DNA from: Opisthorchis felineus
Lineage: Eukaryota > Platyhelminthes > Trematoda > Opisthorchiida > Opisthorchiidae
Length of the DNA stretch: 64,000 nucleotides
Direction of reading: 5' to 3'
Assembly: GCA_004794785.1 (NCBI GenBank)
Contig: SJOL01006641.1
Coordinates: 41,832 to 105,831 of the forward strand
The notes below the pieces were generated by a model. The model was given only the letters and a program-made list of their open reading frames with translations, did not search any database and was not told the DNA's origin. Position 1 is the stretch's first letter, and each line of letters starts with the position of its first letter. This document shows, piece by piece, positions 27,101 to 42,100 of this stretch. The position numbers and the translations under genes were made by a program.

Positions 27101-30100
27101 AATTTTCACTCTCTCTGATAGAGTTCATCGAACGAAAGGCCAGACAGCACCACAAAGAGGAAACCTTCATTCGGATCCAATGTGCGCCCGCAGCCGCCAG
27201 AAACGATGCATACACCTTGGTCGGGTCCGGGAGTTGTCAGCGAATCCAGTTCCATTTCACCGGATGCTGCCACTCCGGTCGCGTCCCCTAAAACGCCAGA
27301 AGTCAACTCAGCATTAAAGCCCTTTCCGGCAGAACGCATTTTTCCTGTTCGTCATGCTACGCCTGCTGGTCCTCCCTCAGCTACTGGTGAGGCGTCTGTT
27401 CAACCGGGTGCTAATTCGTTAAAATCATTATTGGAAAAAATACGTATCATGGACGAATTACCCACCCCCCTACCTGCTTATGTTGCGATGGCGCCCACAG
27501 CCTCTCCAGCTGTCAAACCATCCGGTGAATGCATTAAGCTCCTTACTTCTGGGAAATCACCGAAAACCGCTGTGAGCTCTGTGCATTCGCATAAATCCAA
27601 AGCCTCAGAGCCGGTGGAAGCATTGGTACAACAGGTTCAAGTTCTCCCTTCATTGGCTTCTGTCCCGACGCCTGTGGAAGTTCGTGCCTCATCGGCTAGC
27701 GGTTATTCTGACACTTCTTCGTGTGCGTCTGCTTCTACCTCTCCGAGAAGTTCTTGTTCTTCCATAACAATGGAGGCCGTGCAACAGGCAGAACTTCGGA
27801 CCCAGTCCGGTCATCTTTCATTAACTAACGGGCAACAGCATTCGGAAAAATTATCCAATCGCTCCTCCTTGATGGATCACACCGCAGAAGCTATGCTCCC
27901 CAGTGAGAAAAATTTACGCGAAAGCGAGAACGGCAGCTCAGCTGCAGATGGTTTCACGCCATCTGTAGCGGACGCAGCGTTGTGTCCTGACCACTTGACA
28001 GTATTCGAACCGGTGATTTTGCAAGATTCCCTTGAGGCTGAATTCGTTCCAATCGATTCTGATGTAAGTGTTTTTCTGCTTAATTGTTGGCTTAGCTTAC
28101 CTAGAATGTATCTCACCAATATGCGCACGTCTATGCATACCTCTTGCTTGCATTCCCTTTTAGTTCATATTTGATCGTATGATTATTATTATCGTCGTCG
28201 TCAACAGTCCTGGGTATCGTATACGCTCGCCTATCAATGTCGTAGACTGATACTCACCACCTCAAGGTGGAAACGAAATACCATGAAGTGGAGGATATTT
28301 TCCTCCAGCTTTCCTTGGTCACAATCCCGACTGTTCATGTATACGTCCGCTTCACGAACTGTAGAACGGTGTATCCTCCCTTCGTATTTATTCGCACTGA
28401 CTTTTGCCCCTTTGTATCATACTTGTTGGGTACTCACCGCGTGTGGGAATATGTATTAGTTACAGTTCTTTTCTGTTCTTCACGCTGTAACAAAGTTAGT
28501 GTTCCGCGATCGAGTTTATCTTGTTGAAATTGCTGATTGCTCTTCTCTATTCTTCGTAGCCCCTGTCTGTGGATAGTCTTGACCTCCGAGGAGAATTCCT
28601 TTCATGTGTGATCTTTTTGCCCCTGTTGTTCACTTTCAAGCTACTGTTAGTGGAAGTCTTCCTCTAGTTCTTTTTCGTAGCAGCTACTCGTTTTCAGGTG
28701 ACGCCGCATCATATTTTAAGGCACGCTACTCGAGTTTCATTACCCATTTCTGTTGTCAAATGATGCGTCACAATTTGGCACATGTACTCTCTCCCAACAT
28801 TTTCAACCAGCACTTCATGCATTCCAAAAGCACATGTACACATGCGCCACGTGTTAGGTCGAGTGCTTTATGGAATATCTACCACCTGTTATCCTTTCAG
28901 TCTATACCGTTTGGTATTGAGCAACCGGCCTGTTTCACGTGGCCCCTTTGCTCTAAAGTCCTATGGAAATCGCATACGGATTTTGGTTCGTTCCTCTTTT
29001 TTGATTGAACTTGTAAGCCTTCAGTTCACGAGCATCCACTGGGGCGATTACAATATTCATTGGATTACCGACTAACAACATTGTGTCCTAGTATTTTTTG
29101 GCTTGAAACAATCAATCAAATCTAAGTGATAAGCGCAACTGGCAGGAATAGTTGATTACCAACTGCACTACCGGCCCTAGTACGGTGAAGATAATCAGGG
29201 ATATTGAGGTCTTCTGCTAGATTCGCAATGCTGACTTTGCCAGTAGTACCTCTTCACAGCACTGAACTGGGACCACGGTGCAACTGACTGGATGTCCAAG
29301 CATACATTTTGAGGCACTGACACTTCGCATGAACACAGACTGAGGCAACCCTTTTTCATGTACGGTTTGTTCTGGTCACTAGACATTAAGGTTTGTACAT
29401 CTGGGTCTACTATTTGGCGAGGCATTGGATGGTCAATAATAGTGAATAGCCTAGAACTGAGATACAGTCCTAAGATCGCGTGCTTTACCGAAATTGTATG
29501 ACGACACTTCGTTGACTGATATGAATTAAAGGAGGGGAGTGGTGCCGCTGGGATGAAAGTGGCGCTTTAGGTAGGTCGGATTTCAGCCGTTCTCCATTTT
29601 CTTGCCAACCTGTACGCGTTGTACTAGTGCATCGTTAAATCGTGCCATAGAATACGTGAAGAATTTTATTTAGAACCTGTCGTTTGTTCAGTCAAGCGCA
29701 ATGCACTCCCAGCAACCATTCATATCAGTTGCCACCAGTTTGACACCGTTTGCATAGCTTGTTTTATATGACCACCGTAGCGTTCATATCCGTTGCTTGC
29801 ACTATTTGGTGAGTCCGCATGCACTGGGAACTGACCAAATGCTATGTTGTACGCGTTTGCTGCTCTTTTCGTGTTGTCACGCGCGATCTACCCTTCTCCG
29901 TTATACCTCCCTCCTCCCACTCACACAGGCACTTGTACTTAGTCCGACACCGGTGCTTTCACAGACGCCTAAGCAATTATGTACTGAACAACCACTGACC
30001 TCATTGGTAGGTGAGCCTCCGCAAGCGGTCGATTCAACCATGCCCCCATTGACAAAATCTCAGCACGCGCCTTTGGAACAGAAGGATGCAGACTCTTCGT

Positions 30101-33100
30101 CTGATGAACACGACTCGCATGAAGACTACTCAGAAAGTGATTATGATGATGAAGAGGAGGAGGAAGAATGTGAGGAAAATGACCTTTCTGATGATAATAA
30201 CTACTCCCAAGAATCTCATGTCACACGTGGGACTGTCACTACCATAGAGTCAAATTCATCCGGCTCCTCTATTGAACTACCACCTTGCGTTTGTGATTCT
30301 CTTGAATCGACAGTTGCAAGCTCCAAAGAGGCACCACTGACATTCCAGGCAAATGATGTTCCTGATGTCATCGAGCGGAAAATAACGGCACCTTATGCTT
30401 CGGTAGAAAATCCGGACGAATGGGACCTCAGTGTGGCTGATGATGACTTACTGGCAGCCGACGGTCTACTGCTCATAAATCGTCACGGAACGGTAATTTT
30501 TCACCTGTAACTAACTTGCACAGCTACCCATCTTTTTGTGCCATTTATCCCTTTATTCCCCCTTTATTTCCGGTTTTACTCCATCGATGTTCGCTTAGGA
30601 CCCCTCCTTATAGAGCTACTTACAACTCCATAGCTGCCGTTTTTTTATTCGGGTGTCGGTGAAATTGCTATCACTAGTTTGTTGTATTTATGTGTTATTT
30701 TTGGGTGCTTGTGATTCGATTGCTTACCGATACTACTAACTGGGTCGTTTCTGGTCGCCTGTCGCGCTGGATTTTTCGATTGCCACTTTTTAACCGAACA
30801 ACTGTTTCGTAAGACCTACAAAATTCGTTTTGGTTCAGTGAATCAGTTTGACCAACTCTTAAAGATTACACTTCATTCAGGCACCATGACTTCGTGACAC
30901 CCACATCTAAGTAGTCAATTACAAATATGCTTTCCCCATACCTCAGCGAGGTTTGTCTGTTTTGTCCCAGGCTTATGCTGAACGCGCAAATCAGGCTTTC
31001 ACATGCTTCTCAAGGTTCTAACGCTAGTCCTAGACTGCAGTGCAGGTTCATGCTCTAGGGTTCACTGTTGAATCTGATTCAATGCATTACCGTCGTTCTC
31101 CCCACATGATCATAAGGACCACACTTGGGGAATGCAACAGTGGTCTTTTTCGGAGTTTTACTTATGAAGGGGGTCAGTTTTTGTTTTGATTTGTCTCATA
31201 TCTTGTGACCGTGTTTGTCTAGTTACTTATTTCGCCCCAGTTGGCTCAACACAGCAGTTCACGCACCTGTAATGTGGTCACTTTTCGAATTCCTAGCTAG
31301 CTTACGAACGAACGTCACTCGTTTGCGCAAAGTTCTCATTTCGAGAGACATTGCACCAAAAATTGTTGGTTAATAGGGTTTTAAGCATGGTATTCTGTCT
31401 TGGGCGTATCTATAAGTGAAGTCATTATTGTAAACATGCATGGTTTAACCGTACAATCCCATCTGCATCACCTCATAACTTCCAAACACTTTACTAGACC
31501 CTCCGTCACTCTAATGTTATTCAGCGCAATTCGGTTTAGAAGTGATTGCCAGTGCAAAACATACCGTGGCGCCGTAGAAAGCTGTCTGTGTGCTTGTTCG
31601 CCACCTGAAGCAGACCGCTGGATAAGCTGGCATTGACTGTCCACTGACAATGGTGTGCTGTAGAAACAGCGGAAATCGTGCTGTGACTCGTTTCTCATAT
31701 TTGCAAACTGGTGCCATAAGTAGATAATGGATAGTGGATAGGAACGGAAGGGTTATCCAAGTTTTAGCCCGAAAATATAGCCCGATATGCACATAACGAT
31801 GGCTCCATAGTTTGGGAAAAGGGAAGGGTGCATACAAAAGCTATTCGAGCAGTAAATTGAGGTCATTGACAGTTAATGATAATTTAATGATACCAATATC
31901 AGTAATAATAAGAATAACTCAGTTGTAACACGCTCTCAGTGCGTGGCTGTCATGCCATCCAAGGGAAACACGACGGCTGAGATACTGTCAGGTTGCCAAA
32001 GCCCAGAGAGGAGCAATCGAAATGCCGGATTTGGGTGTGAGCCACGGTTCGCGCCTTAACAACTGGACCATCCCGAGCTAAACTGAAAATGCACATTATC
32101 AGTACTTAATTATTACTGATAATTCACCCAGTCTTTTTCGCTAGACGTAGAAAAATACCTCCCCGTTGGACAACCTTAGTCTGGAGGTGGTTTATATGGA
32201 AAAAATCCCCCAACTTTTTTTACCGTGGAAATTCTGCTTTGTGAATGAACGCTTTTTGTCGGGGATCGGATGGTAATATGTGGGGAGCTTTAAAGGTGGG
32301 TCAACTTCCACTGAGCTGTTAATCTTTCTCCTGTTTCATTATTCAGGATTCTGCCAGCGACCGAATCAGCGAATTTGGCTTTCGTATACATGGAAACTCG
32401 GATGGAGAAGAAGACGCAGACGAGGAAGATGGAGAGTATGAGGACTTTTTGGAGGACGATAAGCATCCGTAAGTGTGAACTACTGCATAATGCTAGGATC
32501 ACAGATTGTTTGTATCAAATTGAATGACGTGTTCTCTGAAGTGGTTAGTTTTCTCGAATCAATTATCTACCTAAATTCATCACATGACCCTGGTCCTACC
32601 TCACAAACATTCACTTCAGACCACTTATACTGTCGTCCTAAGTGTACCATCACCAAGCAAATAGCAGCCGTGTGCGATCCTTTGCTCAGGACTTCTGGAT
32701 CGCTGGCGTTTTCTCTGGACAACCACGAGAGTGCGACGTAAATTGAAGAACGAATCCGTAAGGAAATTCCGGCACCGCGTTTCCCAATCATATTGCTGTT
32801 GCTTATTACAAGGGTCTCCAAACACTATATTTTGTGTACCATTGTAACTTCCCGATCTGAAGTGAAAAACTTCTCAGGCTGCATATCCGTAGTGTAATGC
32901 TCCTCGGAAATGCACATACCCACCACAATGGTGTACCCTCATCGTTATGACCTTACAGTTGAGGGTACTGTGTTGATCGCATGGCTCATCCAAAACACAC
33001 ACCTGTCCTTCAAGGTTTTGTGCACTTCGGCAATGGCCGGCAGATGTTACTTTTCCGCACAAGCGTAATGAAACTTGGCGTTTGGATTTGGTCATAGCTC

Positions 33101-36100
33101 AGCCACGTCCTTGTTAGGATTCGTCGTTTGAGCTTAATGGGATCCGACTCAAGACTCCTTTATTAGTAATTTCTCGGTTTTACTTCCTGGATTTTGGGTC
33201 TGATGACCAGTTTGCGTATCTGTCGATTTTGATTTTGCATAGTATTCTAGGCCTGACCGTCTGTTGACTTGTTCACACCAGTGAATGATCAGATTAACGG
33301 CTCAGTTTGTGGCGCCAACCGGCTTGGTATGAGTGATGACGGATAAAACTTCTGTGATGAATTACTGGAATGTGGTAGATGGATAGATCAGTCGTTATGA
33401 GCGGAAAGCTGAAGTCCCGAGAAAGGCAACGTTGGAGAAGACATATTTTCCATAGGAGCGCTCAGCTAAGTGACCTCACTTCAGCAATGGAAATGGTCAG
33501 CGCTTTTTACATACTTAAAATCGCAACACATTACAGTTCCGTTAGATGATGCAGCCATCCATTTCGCCACCCACCTGATTCACTGGAAATTCTGAGAAAA
33601 CTTCCTTCAGCTGCCGGCTTTTTAAACTCATCATATCAGGCGACACAGGAGCTTCAAGGAATCGTTGATTTCCCGCGATATGCTCGCTGTCCTTGAGGTT
33701 ATTAGCATCTCCACTTAAACGTTGTCTATGGTTTTAACTCGTATTATGCTGCTCAATAACACACGTGGTTACAGACTGCTTTGCACCGTAATTCTCTGAC
33801 GTTTCGCGTCAATCCTAACGGCCCTGGATAAAAGAAAAGTGCAGCTGAACGATCGGTTAAAGTTCTTGGTGGGCTCGCGCGACTCATTTAGCGTGACAAG
33901 ACTACAGCGGGCATCCAATGGACAGTTTTATTAGGACACAAGCTATCGGTTCAAGTCTAAGTTCGGACGTGAAACCCAGCTTAATATGTAGAGTTTGGAT
34001 GACGTGCATTTTTGGAGAATATTATGAGCGAGGGTCGCTCAAATTGCCAATATCCTGTCTCTGATTGCGCCATACTTGGCATCGCTTACGGACAACTAGA
34101 CACTTATGGCAACCAGTCGCACCTGCAGCATAATCCAATTACGAAGTGTATTTTTAGTCTGTGAAACTAATGCTTTATGTCCAACCACCTGATCTCGGTA
34201 GTTTCTCTCCTCAGTCTGTTTCCAGTGTTAACTAAGCTCGAGTGACCCGCTTCAAAAGACTTGTTAGGTTTTACCCAGTCGTCGGTCCTTGTTTTGGAAA
34301 CTGTTTTATATTCACCAACATTGTCCAACACAGTCCCTGAACTTGTAGTATTTTTACTCAGTAGGCTGACAATACCTGACCAACTTCCTGATCTGCGAGC
34401 AGATCTCCCCATCCCTCAAGTAACTGACGCTCAGCGTCCCCGGAGTCCGGATGTCGTTGGTGATCACTTGCCACAAGTTCCTACAAAAAGCATGCAAGCC
34501 AATGGTGTGGTAGATGAAAATATTGTGGTGAATTCTGACCAGCAGACGAACCATTCAACGGCAGCAGCCCCGAAGAAACATTCCTCCGAATTGACCTATG
34601 AACCGGAAGCACTGAAGGAGTTCTATCCGGATAAATCTGGAGAGTACGTGTATATCGGTCACTTTTTTGTCTTGATCCTATGAGTTGAATAGTCGTGTTT
34701 AATTAACTAAGAACGTTACTAACTCAACAAAACAACTCAATACACAGAAGCTCTGTTGAAGCGGGCTATCTCAGGGACGCTGCGTTTCCAAATTTGTTTT
34801 TCCAAATTTTCATCACTACGAGCGAACACACTTTTGGAGCTTTTTTGTCGTCAAATTGGTCTGGCATTTTTCATGATATTTTAAAATCACTCGGGGGATC
34901 TAGAAGTTCCGTATAGAAATTTCCTCCAGAAAGTCTACACTGAGAAGCACTGAGTAGCTATTGCATCCTTGCTGGAAGTCATCATCAGTTAGGTGTCATC
35001 ATCATCTCTAGGAAGTTCAATCCCGCAAGCTTCCGGATAAGAGCTTAAACGCCACCACCACTCGTCTACATATGGCTGATCAGTAATACGTCCAAATGAA
35101 TCCCGTTGACTTTTGTGTCCCTCCCCTCGCTGCTGTTCACATGTGTTGTACATGTTGATGTGTGAAGGATTGAACATTTAATTTATTGCTGTTTTAGCAA
35201 CTTAAGCACTGTGGAAATTCCAGTTAGTGTTCTTGAGCCGAAACGCTAAATAGGGTGTTAGCGACTTACCGACAGGTAACTTTCGAGTTGGTGCGCCGTT
35301 TAAAATGGTACTGAAAGCTGATGTATCTATCAGCCAAGCTGTTGGCCGACTTCAGAAAACGCTTACTCCATGTACACTAATCTTCGGCGATTACTTCCCA
35401 CCGCAGACGATCATAACAGCAAACTTACTCTATATTTTCAAAGTAGGCTTCTTATCAATCAGGATTATACGCTAAAATGTTCTCAGACTCGAACCTTGTC
35501 AGATATATTTTAGGCCTGGTTATGCTCAGTCCGCTAATGAACGGGACATTCCACACATGGACACATAGTCTCGCGTTGTCGTTTAGTTGGTTATTTGTAA
35601 CACTGTTTTTACCGCTGTCTTCTATGCCCTCCATTTTGTTTCTGTTGTCAGGTCTTATCTAGCTCTACACCCGACTGCACCTTTTTGTTTTCACTTCATG
35701 TCCTGTTTGGTTGCTTAGTTGCCGGGTTGTATTGCGTCTCGCGAGTTGATCGATGAATTGTCTGACCCGTTGGGAGCGCTGTCACAAAGGCAGAAGTTAG
35801 ACCCGTGCTGAATGGAGTTAAAACAATGACGGCTATGCTGTCTATAGCAACCTGTCGGTTTTGTCTTATTAAATAGAAATGGAGCAATACTTTGAAGTTC
35901 GTATCCGGTGAGAATGTCCCGGACGTTCAGTTTCTTCAGCTAATCAACTATAAAGCATGTAACATAGACAAGTTGATTTCAGCTGCCATAAATTCAGATC
36001 AAGTAACCGCCAACTGGAAACAATGTTCTAGCGAGTCCGTTCTAAACGGGAGGCGAATGATGGTGATCTAGTGGAGGTTATTTACGTAGCTGAGTCGTAA

Positions 36101-39100
36101 ATCCAACCTTCCACATTTCCCATCCGAATACAGACAAGTTACCAATGTGAATGACTTCACCGCTCGTTGACATGTCGTAAGCTACCACTTCCGGTTCGTT
36201 TGTACCCAGCACATGGTAGAGCTAAAATATTTATGCTTGAAAACCAATCATGTGAAGTACAAAGTTGTAAAGAAGATCCTTTTCCGCTACAGGTTCTAAC
36301 CCTTTCACTTCTCAACTCTGCGTACGATAGAGTACTACTGGAATCCCTTCCTTTCTGTAAATATTCTCTCTATCAAATAAAGGTATTTTCCCACTGTCAC
36401 TGACGGCATACTGAGCTCAAAAGGAATGGTACTTGAACAGGGCACATGACATTTCTGATTCACACCACAGTCGGAATGTAATTCATTACTTATCTTAGGA
36501 TACCTGCTGTTCCCAAGATGATAAGCGCTAATGGTAAGTCTATCAGTGAAAACGACTGACTTCCAGCAAACAGGTTTACAAATCACCAGGGTGACCGGAA
36601 CTGAACGAAGAACTGCTTCTATCTTCACAGTTTGGATTTCCAGTTTGCACTGGCAACTTCCGTTGCACCTCGAAGTGACTGCCCTGTAGATGTGCAAAGT
36701 AGTCTTCCAAATACCGCGGCCAATTTGGTTCAGTTTCTGACCTTGATCGACACTTATTGGCTACCAGACACTGTACTGACATGAACAAGGCACCTTAATC
36801 TAATTGCCATCGAAAACTAGAAACTCCAGTTGGGAAGTAAAAAGCTGTTGCTCGTTTAGTTTATGACCTATTCGTTGAGAATCGATCCTCCCTATCGATA
36901 AATTGTACTTTTTTCATATCATGTTGGCTTCTGTACGAGTCTGAAGAGATACAGCGGAGTACATCAGGATTGTTATCAAACCTGCAATACCGAATGAGGA
37001 AGGTTTTTTATTCAACGTTTCAGAGTTTTTCCGATCATAATAAACAGCATTTTTCCCATCTTCTCGTCTTGCCATATGGTGGGGTCGGTGGTCTCGCCTT
37101 GCCATCCACCTTTCTCACTCTCACGGGCTAAAAATAATTCATTGGTTGGTTTTGTGACGCATTACTACGTCAGAGGAGAACACAGTTATGGACGGTATTC
37201 GATCGATCATCTTTTTGCAGTTTTTTGTTCTTCGCATGATCCGTCAATAAGCACTTTTCTCTTTCTCTGTCCGCTTCTCTTCACAGAGAACTGATGTCAC
37301 TTTTGCGGCAGCTGAAGTTTGCTCAGAAATTCGCCTGGCTTTCTGGGTACGGTTTACTCGCTGGTTTATATTATCCTGTTCCTCTAAGGTGTGCCTGATT
37401 TAGTTTTCTATCCGGTGACTCCTGGAACTGTCGGCTGTGTTTACGTTTGCTCATTCCTATAGCTAGTGTATCATGTTTGCTTTCACGTATTTTCTCATTT
37501 CTCACACTCATAACATTCAATGATGGAATGCGTCATCACATTCACCTCACTAGTGCTTCCATTCGCCCACCACCACCACCTGTAACGGTGACATCAAAAG
37601 TTGTTTTTGGAAAAAATAGGCGGGTCCATGATGGTTTTCTAAGTGCAACATGATTTTCTCGTAGCTGCTTGAAGTTTTTGCCTTCCAACTAAGCCAGCGC
37701 TATATCCAACGTTACTAATCAATCACTAGCGTAGAACGACATGGCTTCGGCTATGCTGGTTGACTGTCCCACCCAGATGGTCTTTTCTTTGCAGGCGACT
37801 GTATAGGGTTTGCTGTAAAGAGGTCATTCAAGCGGTCTGGTGACAACAGGAGATGCTATCCGTGTATGATCAATTATTGCGGTGCCTTTCAAGGCGATAT
37901 TTCGAATCCAGTGCTCCTTCAGTAGGTCGGGGCATCCATGCAAAGCTCCACGGAACGTACGTTTCAAAACAGTTTTTTGCTAGTAGCGGATGTTCAAACT
38001 CCTTTGATCTTCATATTTAACTTCTTGTTTGACTCTAAGAAATGCAGTGTGGTTGGAAACTTGTTAATTTGTCATATGGTTTTACAAATGAGGTAAAATC
38101 TTCAGTCTGAATTCAACTTTCTAATGGAACAACTCTGGTGGTGTTCAAGGGTGTGAAAACCGGTCCACTTTTCTGTGACCTGTGCATTCTGCACACATTT
38201 CCCAATTCTATTCATTCCCGCAACTGCCGCCATTCGTGGTAACCCCCTCGTTATGTATATCGCGTACGATCAGTAAACAGTTCGTAGCTCAATGACCTAG
38301 TGGTAGGTGATTTCCTTCGTCCGCCTTATTGCCTACCTATCCAACTAGAGGCGAGCCCCCTGTGTAAGTCTCATCAGTCGTCCAGGTGACCGCATGTACT
38401 GCGATGTTTGCATGTTTTGCTTTTTGGCAGCTTTACACTGCACTTTCCTCGTGTACCTCCTTCCCCCCTTTCGCACTTGCCCATTCTCTGACCGTTTTCC
38501 ATTTTAAAGCATGGTAAGAACGCAGACATCTGGGTTTGAATTTCCTCACAAGGCTGTATGTTATTAGAATCGCAAAACTAGACCAACATTGTCAGTCACG
38601 AGACTTATTTAGCCCACTGCTGATGTCCATGCATTAGAGCTCGAGACAGCTCATTGTTTAGGGCCTGACCGGGAGGTTCGTGGTTTGAACCCGACCTCAG
38701 CATCTCAGCTGCCCCTGTCTAGGATTGGGCAACCTGGCAATATATCAGCCTTCATTCTTCGAGTGCCATGTCAGCTATCCACCGACAGACGTGTTGCGAG
38801 CAAGAGGATTCTTCCGGTTGGTGTAGTTAACCGTCAGATGTTACTCTACTCGTATTCCAAGACAGGCCAATCCGGCCTACCCGTTTACTCTGTGGCAACC
38901 CTTGTTTAGAGCATTACTTGAGTTTTGGTGGCACTGTCTTGAAAGTCGATCAAATGAAGTGCAATCTGGTTACGGACAGTGGATTCCGAACGGATTTCCA
39001 GTAGAATTTACGAATGCAGTAATAAACACTAATCCAACACAAATCGGTCATAAATGATTCGCCGTTCAGTTTGTTTATGTACTGTTAACTAAGGGATTAT

Positions 39101-42100
39101 TCAGCGCTTGTCATTCCACTAATCACAGGTAATCTCGGTAGCCGTCCCCTCTTTAGAGAACCGGTTGTGGTTGGAAATGATGTATCTAATATGCTGAAGG
39201 TTATTCATTGCTATGCTTTCTCAGTCCTGCAAATCAGGCCGTTATCACCTCCCTGTAATTTCACGCACCTCAGTAAACTTGTTTCTTATTCGCTGTTCTC
39301 ACTCACCACGTTGCTCTGTGGTTAAAACAATTTGTTGGAGTGATAAAACATGGTGGTAACAGTTTTCCGGGTATCCATGTCCGCACTAGCACTATCGTTG
39401 TCATCGCTACCAGGACCAACACCACGGTCGCCGTCATCGTCATTACCATCGTTATTATTGTGATGACGATATCATCATCACCGCCACCCAACAATAACAA
39501 ATGATGAATCCCCGCAACGTGCGTTATACTTTATTCCGTGCACGATGTAGATATGTGCAATTACCACCCAACTTGACCAGTCACACATTCATCACTAGTC
39601 GGCGAACCGCCCGTAGCAATACACGCTTTTTCCGAGCAACGTTCTCCGTTGTCTGTCCGCTTTCACAGTAGCTAGAATAGCGTCACTTGTTTAATTGAAG
39701 TTTCTTGAGCTCTTACTGTGATGTGCCCCGCTGGTAAGTTGTATTGTAGTCGTACTTGTTGTATCGTCTAGTGATGTCCACAATCATTTTCCTGTTTAAT
39801 TATCCTTTTTACTTGGCGCGTTGTCGATTTAGCAATCACAAGATGAAACTGTTTGTTTTTTATTATCTTATCCTTTGCATGAGGGGCTTAGCTCCTTTAT
39901 TCTTACCCAAAAATAAGGAAGTATGGTTCGGATTCTGATAAAAGGCTAAACGCTCTATTACTACATGGTCTGAGTTTCTTTGAACTATTATTCAACCTAG
40001 CCAAATAGCAAAGCAAGATGGCGGACGTTTCCTCTCGGTGGTTCTCTCGGTCATAACCAATGTGAGGATGCAATGTTCAAACAGCTTGGGATTCAGTGAG
40101 ACGTTTCATCTCAACGAAATGAGTTTTCTGGTGTCGTAAATAGCTGTTTAGATTTTTTATGCAATATCAAAATAAGGGACTTTACAGTTCCATTACTCCG
40201 ATTCCATCAAGTGGGCGTTTGGTATTTTATTATTTACTTGTTACGAGCCACTTGTGTTTTTCTCGGAGTTCAGCGACAACTGCTTCATACAGCTGTTTTC
40301 CTGTGTGATTTTGAAAAATACGTCCAAAAGTTGCATAAGTTGTTGGTAGTGACGATAAAGGTCATATTTACTTTCGATGTGATATTACACGTTTGTTGTT
40401 TTCGCGGTAGAGAAGGGATTGCCGTTAAAACCTAAAGCGGTAGAGGTCGGTACTCCAGTTTTGACCAAAATTAGCATTTTTCTCTCATATCGTCGTACTT
40501 TTGTCCATTCACACTGACAAATTTCCCGGTTGCGTGTTCACTTGTGGGCAAAACAGCATGCTTGAGGTCTCCACTGCTCGGTGACTTTTACTGCAACGTC
40601 ATCTTCCTTTTTAAGATGTGCAATCCATTTCGTTGTTACGCGATTTCATTCCCCAGGTCCACTGTCCCGCCCTCTACACTTGCTGCGTTGACTGCAATCC
40701 AGACAACAAAACTGTCATTGAATGGGGAATCGGAACCACATCGGAAGATAACAAACAATCATCATCATAAGGGAATGGAACAGGAATACAATGCGTCTTC
40801 ACTTCCATCCACCCCACGCATCTCGCCACCGGATATTAAGCAGGATACTAAAAGTCTCGAGACACCCGCTTCTACTTTGTGCTTATCACCAGCTACGCCT
40901 ACAATGGATGATGGGCCGCCCGTGATGGACCTTAACAGTAAAATCGAACTGCCTCGACAACCTCTGCTAGTGGTAAGTGCGAGGTTTATCTTTTGTTTGA
41001 TATCCGTTTCCTTTTTACTACATTTTTTTTCAGTTAGTCCGCTTATCGATTGTTCGGAAAAGGGAGAGTGCTTGATCATTTGGCATTCCCCCCCCCCTCA
41101 TTTCCACCTTACGCGTTTGTGTGACGTGCACTTTGGTACATGACGGCGTCAGCAAACCACAGTTCAACCATTTGTAGGCTGTTTTAATCCAATTTGGCTC
41201 ATTCACTAGATGGTGTAATGCATCCTGCTCTTTGCAATTGTTGGAAGACAATTAACTGATGTCCTCATATTTTGATCGACGTCCTTTCTGGATTGGCTCT
41301 GAATGAGCACCAGCTTCCTGTGTGTCCGTATCTGGTGCGATCCCTTGTTTTTGTCTTCATCAATTCAGTATCAGTCAGCACGTGTTCAAACACGAAACAC
41401 TAAACAATTCCGGTGGGACGGAGTATGTTTTAATGGCCTAATCCGACGTAACCGTCCAATACCGCAAAGACCCGTCGGGCCTGCACAACTTCGAGTCCGC
41501 GAGTATCATCAACTCTAAGGGACTAGGTTTATCGGTCGTCAGAAAGGGCCCGGCGGTCTCGTCGTATTTTCGGGGTTTTGTGGTGGGGGTTGGTTTGTTA
41601 GCTTCCTCAGAAAGCACTGTTCATCTGCGTAAACGTTCTTCGATGCTGGCAGTCCCACTGCTTATTCCATCTTTCGTTTGACCAGTTAGCAGAACTCCCG
41701 ATCCCTAGTATTTGGAGACATATAAAGATTATGACTGTTTCCGGTAGAGCTCTAAAGAAGTGTTTATTTGATTAATTGTTTTTAGTCCAACATTCGTCAG
41801 ATATTTGTCGACACAGTCAAGACCGCATGTAGTTCTTCTTAGTTATTGGTCGGAAAAAAATTAAGAAACAAGATAATCGTTCAGCTGTAATCCCGTTCCG
41901 GTGACTAGCGGCTATGCCACCCGAAGGATGTACGAGCGCTGAGATACTGTCACACCTTGACAACAGCGGCCGAGATGCGGGGTTGGTTTCGAACTGCGGA
42001 TCTTTCGGTCCTTAAGTTGGCACCTTAACCACTAAGCTGTCTCGAGCTCGGAAAGATAGCGTCACCAGCATAGGCTAGGTTTTTTAGACGTGCGGTTAGG

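Larger units (their letters stand above)
23228..27121 (+). other. MAP4K intron 3 (3.9 kb)
   Basis: Bounded by gtgagt and tctctctgatag. It contains a short repeat related to that at 45697 (26595-26685) and a ctattcct tandem repeat at 26323-26350. No gene recognised. Confidence 0.75.
37347..40656 (+). other. MAP4K intron 8 (3.3 kb)
   Basis: Starts with gtacgg (or after 37388 if the second donor is used) and ends cattccccag. It holds a SINE (38636-38800) and a degenerate ATC/GTC-rich tract (39390-39500). No gene recognised. Confidence 0.7.

Noticed and set aside
27182..28174. A 330-codon stand-alone gene
   Set aside because: The frame is open further upstream to a good acceptor (27121) and has a gtaagt donor at 28064; phases fit the MAP4K exons. 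It also has no ATG at 27182, where the triplet is GTG.
29797..29928. The 5' part of the 237-codon frame as coding sequence
   Set aside because: It runs through the pyrimidine tract of a strong acceptor ending at 29928; it is intron read-through.
34989..35177. Minus-strand peptide ending in an Asp run
   Set aside because: The run is a translation of a short atc repeat; there is no homologue or gene context.
39303..39500. Minus-strand Thr/Val/Met-rich membrane peptide
   Set aside because: It is the translation of a degenerate trinucleotide tract.
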